DNA of 12,146 nucleotides from positions 1 to 12,146 of the forward strand of contig MHHD01000013.1 in NCBI GenBank assembly GCA_001805895.1. Reading direction: 5' to 3'. The notes beneath the pieces were generated by a model, which searched no databases, was not told the origin of the DNA, and was given only the letters and a program-made list of their open reading frames with translations. The position numbers were made by a program, and so were the translations under genes. The stretch comes from Omnitrophica WOR_2 bacterium RIFCSPLOWO2_12_FULL_51_8 (lineage in GTDB: Bacteria > Omnitrophota > Gorgyraeia > Gygaellales > Profunditerraquicolaceae). How positions within the stretch are numbered: the first letter of the stretch is position 1; every line of letters starts with the position of its first letter. Positions 1 through 5,220 of the stretch are shown one piece after another.

Positions 1-453
1 ACCACAACCCGCGCCAAGCAGGAGAAGATGGCGATTTTAAAATTAGAGGACCTGGAAGGCGCGGTGGAGGCGCTGGTATTCCCGCGGGCGTATCAAAAGG
101 TTTCGCGCTATATCCTGCCCAATACCGTGGTGATGGTGCGGGGCAGCCTGAACCTGAAGGAAGATACCCCCAAAATCTTAGTCAATGATTTATTCCCCTT
201 TGAAGAAATCTATAAATTAATTACCGGGATGAAAATAGACCTTTCCGGGGTGCGGGAAAATATCTTTGAGAGTTTAAAAGGGCTGCTTTCTGCCTCCAGG
301 GGGAGCGTGCCTATTTACCTGCATATCGCTACCCCGGCGAAATCCCGGGTTCAGTTAGTGGTAGGCGAAGGGCTCTACGTTGCCCCCTCCGAGGAATTAA
401 TCCAGAATATCGAAGACCTGCTCGGCGAAAATAGGCTGGCATTAGTTATATGA
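1..453 (+). CDS. dnaE: DNA polymerase III alpha subunit, C-terminal end (partial)
   Basis: This is the 3' end of the catalytic subunit of the replicative DNA polymerase. The frame is open from base 1 (T-T-R-A-K-Q-E-K-M-A) and stops with TGA at 451-453, so about 150 C-terminal residues are visible and the start lies upstream. The segment K-M-A-I-L-K-L-E-D-L-E-G followed by V-E-A-L-V-F-P is the hallmark of the OB-fold (tRNA-anticodon-like nucleic-acid binding) domain near the C-terminus of bacterial DnaE. The rest (I-Y-L-H-I-A, then V-G-E-G-L-Y-V) fits the small domain that ends DnaE. The polymerase, PHP and HhH domains would lie outside the window. The internal ATG at base 28 falls inside the OB fold and is not a start. 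No terminator is evident after the stop; the HU promoter follows within 45 bp. Identity is confident; DnaE rather than PolC is inferred from the OB-fold position. Confidence 0.93.
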   Translation, partial: TTTRAKQEKMAILKLEDLEGAVEALVFPRAYQKVSRYILPNTVVMVRGSLNLKEDTPKILVNDLFPFEEIYKLITGMKIDLSGVRENIFESLKGLLSASRGSVPIYLHIATPAKSRVQLVVGEGLYVAPSEELIQNIEDLLGENRLALVI

Positions 454-467
454 GGAATTCCCATTCA

Positions 468-489
468 CACTCACTTTACACTCACTTTA
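468..489 (+). repeat. Two exact 11-bp tandem copies upstream of the HU promoter
   Basis: CACTCACTTTA occurs twice head to tail (468-478 and 479-489). The second copy ends 4 bp before the -35 hexamer of the HU promoter. The 11-bp period is close to one DNA helical turn, so a regulator could meet both copies on the same face. No regulator is known for it and it could be a chance duplication. Confidence 0.6.
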
Positions 490-493
490 GTTC

Positions 494-522
494 TTGACAT
501 CGTAACTTTTTGGAGTTATTAT
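494..522 (+). promoter_or_regulatory. Sigma70-type promoter for the HU gene
   Basis: A perfect -35 hexamer TTGACA (494-499) is followed after exactly 17 bp by TATTAT (517-522), one mismatch from the TATAAT consensus. Transcription would start near base 530, leaving a leader of about 17 nt that holds the ribosome binding site GGAGG at 536-540, six bases before the ATG at 547. It is the only convincing promoter I see in the window and would drive HU and probably hisS, aspS and the genes beyond. Confidence 0.8.
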
Positions 523-546
523 AGTTATAAAAGACGGAGGTGGAAG

Positions 547-819
547 ATGACCAAGAAGGATATTATCCTTAAGGTTTCTGACCAGGCGAACTTAAAGCAA
601 ATAGACGTAAAAGAAGTGGTGCAGAAGACGTTTGATACCATCATTGAAGCGCTCGTCCGTGGAGAGAAAATCGAGCTGCGTAATTTCGGAGTCTTCAAGA
701 TCAAGCAGAGGAAGAGCCGCACCGGCAGGAACCCGCGCACTAACCAGGTAATCCCTGTCCCGCCCAGAAAGGTAGTAGTCTTCAAGCCCGGGTTAGAGAT
801 GAAGCAAAAGGTAAAATAA
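547..819 (+). CDS. HU/IHF-family DNA-binding protein
   Basis: This small nucleoid protein of 90 residues, the normal length for the family, bends and compacts DNA as a dimer. The N-terminal part (M-T-K-K-D-I-I-L-K-V) is the usual helical dimerisation region. The signature N-F-G-V-F-K-I-K leads into the beta arm R-T-G-R-N-P-R-T-N, where the proline that intercalates into DNA sits in R-N-P, followed by V-V-F-K-P-G near the C-terminus. The family usually has T-G after the R-N-P-x motif; here it is T-N. The start is well set by GGAGG six bases upstream and by family length. It has its own strong promoter and lies 9 bp before hisS. The sequence does not separate HU from IHF; a homodimeric HU-like protein is the simplest reading. 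Confidence 0.95.
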   Translation: MTKKDIILKVSDQANLKQIDVKEVVQKTFDTIIEALVRGEKIELRNFGVFKIKQRKSRTGRNPRTNQVIPVPPRKVVVFKPGLEMKQKVK

Positions 820-828
820 CCCGCACCT

Positions 829-2145
829 ATGTTCAAAAAAATCGCAGGGACTAAAGATATCTTGCCGCAGGATACTTTTTGCTGGCAGGAGATAGAGGCA
901 ATCAGCCGCCGCATTTTCTCTCTTTATAATTTTCAGGAGATCCGGCCGCCCCTGCTCGAAGAGGCGGTATTATTTAACCGTTCGCTGGGAGAGTCTTCGG
1001 AAATCATCCAGAAGCAGATGTTCCTGGTGAAAAATAAGGATGGGCTTTACGCGCTGCGTCCGGAGGGGACAGCCGGAGTTGTGCGCGCCTATATCGAGAA
1101 TAACTTGTACAAAAAGTCCGGCTTCTCGAAATTCTATTACCTCGGCCCGATGTTCCGCTTAGAGCGGCCGCAAAAAGGGCGGCTGCGGCAGTTCCATCAC
1201 ATCGGCTGCGAGGCTATTGGCGCTTCTGGCGCCGTCCTGGACGCGGAGATTATCGCCATCTCCGATCATCTTTTGTCCGCCTGCGGTATTGCGGAATACA
1301 AAATCAAACTGAACAGCTTAGGCTGCGCCAAAGACAAGCTGGCTTTGAGCGCAGCCTTGCGTAAAGAACTTACTGCTCAGGCGGGAAAACTCTGCCCGGA
1401 TTGCCGGGTGCGGTTAAAAAATAACGTCCTGCGCATCCTGGACTGCAAAGTTGAGTCCTGCAAGGAAGTAGTCAGCGGCCTGCATTTAGAAGGCGCCTGT
1501 CTCTGCCCGGAATGTGGAGCGCATTTTCAACAGGTAAAACAAGGCCTGGAGGCGTTGAGCATAAACTATGAAATTTCTCCGCGTTTAGTGCGCGGCCTGG
1601 ATTATTATACCCGGACGATTTTTGAAATTACCCACCCCTCTTTAGGCGCGCAGGATGCCCTGGGGGCAGGCGGAAGGTACGATAACCTGGTAAAGGAATT
1701 AGGCGGGCCTGATGCGGGGGCAGTGGGGTTCGCCTTAGGGGTGGAAAGGTTGCTATTAGTCACAAGTCACAAGTCACAAGTCACAAGCAAAAAATTAGTT
1801 TATCTTATTACGTTGGGAGAGGAATTAAAGAAGTGCGCTCTTCCTCTACTAAATAAATTGCGCAAAGAGGGGATTGCCTGCGATACCGACTACGAAAATA
1901 AATCGCTGAAGGGCGCCCTGCGCCGGGCAAATGACTTAGGGGCGGCCTTTGTGCTGATTATCGGCGAAGACGAATTGCAGAAGGGTGTAGTGATGCTGAA
2001 GGATATGGAGTCAGGGAAGCAGCGGGAAATTAGGCAAGAGGATTTAATAAGAGAACTGAGTAAAACATATTGTTCGAGCGAGCCGGAAAATTTATCTTCT
2101 CGACCATGCTCGAAGAATAAATTTTCCGGCGAGTCGAGAACATAA
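829..2145 (+). CDS. hisS: Histidyl-tRNA synthetase
   Basis: This cytoplasmic class II synthetase charges tRNA-His with histidine. The start M-F-K-K-I-A-G-T-K-D-I-L-P is typical of HisRS. Motif 2 is F-R-L-E-R (109-113) leading into Q-F-H-H-I-G. The histidine-specific motif R-G-L-D-Y-Y lies at 255-260, followed by G-G-R-Y-D-N-L-V and the motif 3 region F-A-L-G-V-E-R. Between them is a cysteine-rich stretch (C-P-D-C, D-C-K-V-E-S-C, C-P-E-C) of the kind found in many HisRS and possibly zinc-binding. Two oddities are present. Residues 311-320, at the junction between catalytic core and anticodon domain, are encoded by a 7-bp tandem repeat. Residues 415-438, the whole C-terminal tail, are encoded by a palindromic element. 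No strong Shine-Dalgarno is visible; the 9-bp gap suggests cotranscription with HU. The anticodon-binding domain (about 322-412) looks intact, so the protein is probably functional. Confidence 0.96.
   Translation: MFKKIAGTKDILPQDTFCWQEIEAISRRIFSLYNFQEIRPPLLEEAVLFNRSLGESSEIIQKQMFLVKNKDGLYALRPEGTAGVVRAYIENNLYKKSGFSKFYYLGPMFRLERPQKGRLRQFHHIGCEAIGASGAVLDAEIIAISDHLLSACGIAEYKIKLNSLGCAKDKLALSAALRKELTAQAGKLCPDCRVRLKNNVLRILDCKVESCKEVVSGLHLEGACLCPECGAHFQQVKQGLEALSINYEISPRLVRGLDYYTRTIFEITHPSLGAQDALGAGGRYDNLVKELGGPDAGAVGFALGVERLLLVTSHKSQVTSKKLVYLITLGEELKKCALPLLNKLRKEGIACDTDYENKSLKGALRRANDLGAAFVLIIGEDELQKGVVMLKDMESGKQREIRQEDLIRELSKTYCSSEPENLSSRPCSKNKFSGESRT
1759..1786 (+). repeat. Heptanucleotide tandem repeat (GTCACAA)x4 inside hisS
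   Basis: Four perfect head-to-tail copies of GTCACAA lie in frame inside hisS and encode V-T-S-H-K-S-Q-V-T-S at residues 311-320, between the catalytic core and the anticodon-binding domain. Since 7 is not a multiple of 3, gain or loss of one or two copies would shift the frame, while three copies would add or remove seven residues. Confidence 0.95.
2072..2141 (+). repeat. REP/MITE-like palindromic element forming the 3' end of hisS
   Basis: Perfect 14-bp arms GCCGGAAAATTTAT (2082-2095) and its reverse complement (2117-2130) flank an inner imperfect stem TTC-TCGA / TCGA-A-GAA around the loop CCATGC. The outer edge carries GTTC (2072-2075) and GAAC (2138-2141). The element would fold into one long hairpin. 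It encodes the final 24 residues of HisRS, and the stop codon lies just outside it. It resembles a small dispersed palindromic repeat that inserted at the gene end; only one copy is in this window, so family status is inferred. Confidence 0.75.
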
Positions 2146-2151
2146 GTTTAT

Positions 2152-3534
2152 ATGTATCGTACCCACACCTGCGGAGAATTAACTGCTGATGATGCCGGCC
2201 AAGAAGTCGCGCTCTGCGGCTGGGTTGCCGGCCGGCGCGACCACGGCAAGCTGATTTTTATCGATATCCGCGACCGCAGCGGACTGACTCAGGCGGTTTT
2301 TCTGCCTAAGGACGCGCCGCAGGCCTACGATATGGCGCAGGGCCTGCGCAGCGAGTATGTAATCAAGGTAAGCGGCAGGGTAAACCGGCGCCCGGCCAAT
2401 ACCATCAACCCTAAGCTGCCTACCGGCGAAATCGAGGTTTTGGCCGGCGGATTGGAAATCCTCAACCCCAGCCTTAACCCGCCTTTCGAAATCGCGGAGA
2501 ATATCGATATCAGCGAGGAGGCGCGGTTGAAATACCGCTACTTAGATTTAAGGAGAAAAAAAGTTTTCGCTAATCTGGCCCTGCGCAGTAACCTTTATAA
2601 AACCATCCGCGCCTTCTTAGACGAGCGGGGTTTCTTAGAATGCGAGACTCCGATCCTGACCAAGTCTACCCCGGAAGGGGCCAGGGATTACTTAGTGCCA
2701 TCGCGGCTCAATCCCGGGCAATTTTACGCTTTACCGCAGTCGCCGCAGTTATTTAAACAGATTTTAATGGTTTCCGGCATCGAGCGCTATTACCAGATTG
2801 CCAAATGTTTCCGCGACGAAGACCTGCGCGCCGACCGCCAGCCGGAATTTACCCAGATGGACCTGGAAATGTCTTTTGTGCGGGAAGAGGAAATTTTTTC
2901 CCTGATAGAAGAGTTAATGCAAAAAATTTTCCAGGGCCTCAAAGGACTGGATATTGCCGTCCCTTTTCCGCGGCTCAGCTTTGCCGAGGCGCAGCGCAGG
3001 TTTTCCAGCGATAAGCCTGACCTGCGCAATGAACAGCATGCAGAATTCGCCTTTGCCTGGGTGGTGGATTTTCCGCTCTTTAAATATAACCGGGAAGAGA
3101 AACGTTGGGAGAGCGAGCACCATCCCTTTACCGCCCCGCAAGATGAGGATTTAGGGATGCTCGAGTCCGACCCGGGGAAGGTAAGGAGCCGTGCATATGA
3201 CCTGGTCCTAAACGGCGCGGAATTAGGCTCCGGCTCGATCAGGATCCACAACCAGGAACTGCAGGAGCGGGTCTTTCGGGTAATCGGCATTGAAAAAGAG
3301 GCTGCCTATCGCCGCTTTGGTTTTTTGCTGGAGGCCTTTCAATACGGCGCGCCTCCGCACGGCGGCTTTGCCTTTGGCATCGATAGATTGCTGGCGATTC
3401 TGTCGGCACAAGAGAGTATCCGGGAGGTGATCACCTTTCCTAAAACGAGCGCGGGGACCTGCCCTTTAACCAGCGCGCCTTCGGAGGTAGATGAAAGGCA
3501 ATTGAAAGAGCTGGGTATTAGTATAAGAAAGTAG
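2152..3534 (+). CDS. aspS: Aspartyl-tRNA synthetase, bacterial type lacking the GAD insertion domain
   Basis: This class II synthetase charges tRNA-Asp. The N-terminal OB-fold anticodon domain (about 1-105) has C-G-W-V-A-G-R-R-D-H-G and I-D-I-R-D-R-S-G. E-G-A-R-D-Y-L-V-P-S-R follows, with motif 2 F-R-D-E-D-L-R-A-D-R-Q-P-E at 220-232 and motif 3 F-G-I-D-R-L at 408-413, plus the bacterial signature T-F-P-K near the end. Bacterial AspRS is normally about 590 residues because a GAD domain is inserted after S-D-K-P-D-L-R. Here S-D-K-P-D-L-R-N (286-293) is joined by only ten residues to V-V-D-F-P (304-308), so the protein has 460 residues and the GAD domain is missing. All catalytic motifs are present. 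The first codon follows hisS by 6 bp without a clear ribosome binding site. His31 resembles AspRS that also charge tRNA-Asn, which is an inference only. Confidence 0.95.
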   Translation: MYRTHTCGELTADDAGQEVALCGWVAGRRDHGKLIFIDIRDRSGLTQAVFLPKDAPQAYDMAQGLRSEYVIKVSGRVNRRPANTINPKLPTGEIEVLAGGLEILNPSLNPPFEIAENIDISEEARLKYRYLDLRRKKVFANLALRSNLYKTIRAFLDERGFLECETPILTKSTPEGARDYLVPSRLNPGQFYALPQSPQLFKQILMVSGIERYYQIAKCFRDEDLRADRQPEFTQMDLEMSFVREEEIFSLIEELMQKIFQGLKGLDIAVPFPRLSFAEAQRRFSSDKPDLRNEQHAEFAFAWVVDFPLFKYNREEKRWESEHHPFTAPQDEDLGMLESDPGKVRSRAYDLVLNGAELGSGSIRIHNQELQERVFRVIGIEKEAAYRRFGFLLEAFQYGAPPHGGFAFGIDRLLAILSAQESIREVITFPKTSAGTCPLTSAPSEVDERQLKELGISIRK

Positions 3535-3548
3535 CGATCTCGCTACTT
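3529..3548 (+). other. Perfect hairpin spanning the aspS stop codon
   Basis: AAGTAGCGA (3529-3537) and TCGCTACTT (3540-3548) are exact reverse complements around a 2-nt centre, so RNA would form about 8 bp with a 4-nt loop. It contains the aspS TAG stop and ends 7 bp before the GGAGG of the next gene. It is followed by A residues, not T, so it is not a classical + strand terminator. It may stabilise the 3' end of the aspS message or be chance. Confidence 0.55.
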
Positions 3549-3564
3549 AAAAAAAGGAGGAGAG

Positions 3565-4122
3565 ATGAATAACAAGCGGCTGTTACTGATGGCAGCAGCA
3601 TCTTTAGCCATACTCGCTTCGGGTTGTATTGTGCGGACCTACCCCCTGACCAGAGACAGGATAGATCAGGATTTAAGTTCCGGAAATCGCGGTTTCCTCA
3701 AGGGAAACGCGCCCGGCGAAGAGCCGCAAGGACGCAAGGCCACCCGCACCACCCAGGTAGTTGAGATTGAGCTGCGCCCGCCGATCAAATTCGAAAGCTT
3801 AGGCAAACCGAAGGCAGCGGCCAACGTTGCGCCGGCAAGCTCGGAGGCTGCTCCAGTTATGGAAGGCAACCGCGGCTACCTCACCCAGAGCGAAAGCCCG
3901 GAAGGAGCGGCGCCGGCCTTTGAAACTTATACCGTGCGGAAAAACGATACCCTGCAGAAAATATCCAAAAAGTTTTACGGCACCACTAAGAAATGGAACC
4001 AGATCTACCAGACCAATATGGATGTTTTGAAAGCGGCAAATAAGGTTTATCCCGGGCAGGTCCTGAGGATTCCCTCCGCGCCCAAAGAAGCGCTCAGAGA
4101 GCCGAGAGAGAATCTCAAATAA
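3565..4122 (+). CDS. Secreted lipoprotein with a C-terminal LysM domain
   Basis: This is a predicted envelope lipoprotein of 185 residues. The N-terminus M-N-N-K-R-L-L-L-M with the lipobox L-A-S-G-C puts the lipidated cysteine at residue 21. A polar, proline- and alanine-rich linker (about 22-118) holds two related motifs, G-N-R-G-F-L (40-45) and G-N-R-G-Y-L (101-106). Residues about 121-170 are a LysM domain (Y-T-V-R-K-N-D-T-L-Q-K-I-S, then Y-P-G-Q-V-L-R-I-P), which in known families binds the N-acetylglucosamine parts of peptidoglycan. The protein is probably anchored in a membrane facing the periplasm and holds on to the cell wall; no enzymatic domain is present. The start is supported by a strong GGAGG at 3556-3560. 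Its stop overlaps the phoH start by one base (TAATG), so the two are likely cotranslated although their functions look unrelated. Precise role unknown. Confidence 0.88.
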   Translation: MNNKRLLLMAAASLAILASGCIVRTYPLTRDRIDQDLSSGNRGFLKGNAPGEEPQGRKATRTTQVVEIELRPPIKFESLGKPKAAANVAPASSEAAPVMEGNRGYLTQSESPEGAAPAFETYTVRKNDTLQKISKKFYGTTKKWNQIYQTNMDVLKAANKVYPGQVLRIPSAPKEALREPRENLK

Positions 4123-5075
4123 TGGACAAGATCATCGAGCTAATCACCCACGCCGAGGCCAAGGCGCTCTGCGGCGCCCATGATGAACACCTCAAGCTGA
4201 TTGAAAAGGAATTTAAGGTAAAACTGACTCTGCGCGGCGGGCACATTAAGATCAGCGGGACGGCAGCGAATATCAAAAAGACCGCGGAGCTGATCGAATA
4301 TCTCCTGGAGGGCCTGCGCCAGGGCCAAGGCGAGCCGGGCAAAGCGGATCTCTCCTGCCTGATCTCCAGTTTTAAAAAACCGCGCGCGGATAAAGAGACA
4401 GCCCTCATCGGCCCGGCCCTGGACCGGCCTTTCGGCACAAAGCAGATCGGGCCGCGGACAGAAGGCCAACGTGAATATGTGGAGGCGATTAAAAAATACG
4501 ATATAGTTTTCGGCGTCGGACCGGCAGGCACAGGCAAAACATACCTGGCAATGACCTGCGCGGTAGAGGCCCTGAAAAAACAGGAGGCGCGCAGGATCAT
4601 CCTCACCCGGCCGGCGATCGAGGCGGGGGAGTCCCTGGGGTTTTTGCCGGGCGATATGTATGAAAAGATTTCTCCGTACCTGCGTCCGCTTTACGACGCG
4701 CTTTACGATATGGTGGAGGCGGAGCGCATCGAAAAATACCTGGAGACCGGCATCATCGAGGTCGCGCCGCTGGCTTATATGCGGGGCAGGACCCTGAATG
4801 ACGCCTTCATCGTCCTTGACGAAGCGCAGAACTGCACTGCCGAACAGATGAAGATGTTTTTGACCCGCCTTGGTTTTGACTCCAAGGCGGTAATCACCGG
4901 GGATATGACGCAAAGCGACCTGCCCGACGGCAAACCCATCGGCCTCCTGCAGGCGCAGGAAATATTGAAGGATATCGAGGAAATCAAGTTCATTTATTTT
5001 ACCGGCAGCGACGTGGTCAGGCATCCCATAGTGCAAAGGATTATCGAGGCCTATGATAGATCATCTGCAAAATAG
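4122..5075 (+). CDS. phoH: PhoH-family ATPase
   Basis: This is a cytoplasmic P-loop ATPase of the PhoH/YbeZ family, 317 residues, the usual length. The N-terminal region (about 20-70, with the G-G-H-I-K-I-S-G-T-A-A-N-I-K pattern) resembles the KH-like RNA-binding domain of these proteins. Walker A is G-V-G-P-A-G-T-G-K-T (131-140) and Walker B is F-I-V-L-D-E-A-Q-N (229-237), followed by the conserved T-R-L-G-F-D-S-K and V-I-T-G-D-M-T-Q-S-D-L-P. In other bacteria PhoH/YbeZ is encoded beside, and works with, the endoribonuclease YbeY; here ybeY lies two genes downstream with the PgpH-like gene between, the order common in Gram-positive and many other bacteria. Start ATG overlaps the upstream stop by one base. 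A long antisense frame across this gene (4140-5036) is a coding shadow. The biochemical role of the family is still loosely defined: RNA-linked ATPase or helicase. Confidence 0.95.
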   Translation: MDKIIELITHAEAKALCGAHDEHLKLIEKEFKVKLTLRGGHIKISGTAANIKKTAELIEYLLEGLRQGQGEPGKADLSCLISSFKKPRADKETALIGPALDRPFGTKQIGPRTEGQREYVEAIKKYDIVFGVGPAGTGKTYLAMTCAVEALKKQEARRIILTRPAIEAGESLGFLPGDMYEKISPYLRPLYDALYDMVEAERIEKYLETGIIEVAPLAYMRGRTLNDAFIVLDEAQNCTAEQMKMFLTRLGFDSKAVITGDMTQSDLPDGKPIGLLQAQEILKDIEEIKFIYFTGSDVVRHPIVQRIIEAYDRSSAK

Positions 5076-5082
5076 CATATCT

Positions 5083-5188
5083 AAACACAGATACACACGG
5101 ATATAAAAAAGATACACACAGATGAGCGGTATCTGTGTATCCAGAAATCTCCTGTCTGACAAGCGTATCTGTGTGAATCTGTGTATAT
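5083..5188 (+). repeat. Nested imperfect inverted repeat between phoH and the HD gene
   Basis: The left part (5083-5123) holds two related strings built on ACACAGAT and GATACACAC. The right part (5131-5188) holds their reverse complements ATCTGTGTATCC and GTATCTGTGTG / AATCTGTGTATAT. The outer arms (about 5083-5104 with 5165-5187) and inner arms (5111-5123 with 5131-5142) can fold into two hairpins, one inside the other. The element fills most of the 145-bp gap between phoH and the start at 5221. A short antisense frame over it (5041-5232) is made of repeat sequence and is not counted as a gene. Strings of this ATCTGTGT type look like a dispersed repeat, which is inferred. Confidence 0.7.
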
Positions 5189-5220
5189 TTTGTAAAGTAT
5201 GATTGAGTTACCGGAATCCT

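Noticed and set aside
1759..1786. CRISPR-like array
   Set aside because: Units are 7 bp with no spacers and lie inside hisS; no cas genes are present.
3529..3548. Terminator between aspS and the LysM gene
   Set aside because: The hairpin is followed by A residues, not T, on the + strand, and no gene on the - strand would use it in the other direction.
4140..5036. Long antisense open frame (298 codons) opposite phoH
   Set aside because: It lies wholly across a well-recognised phoH, has no recognisable domain or ribosome binding site, and is expected from GC-rich third positions of phoH.
5175..5203. Promoter for the HD gene using TATGAT at 5198-5203
   Set aside because: There is no acceptable -35 hexamer at the right spacing (GAATCT), and the box lies at the edge of the repeat element.
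5203..5220. TTG at 5203 as the start of the HD gene
   Set aside because: It adds only six residues without family support and has no better ribosome binding site than ATG 5221.
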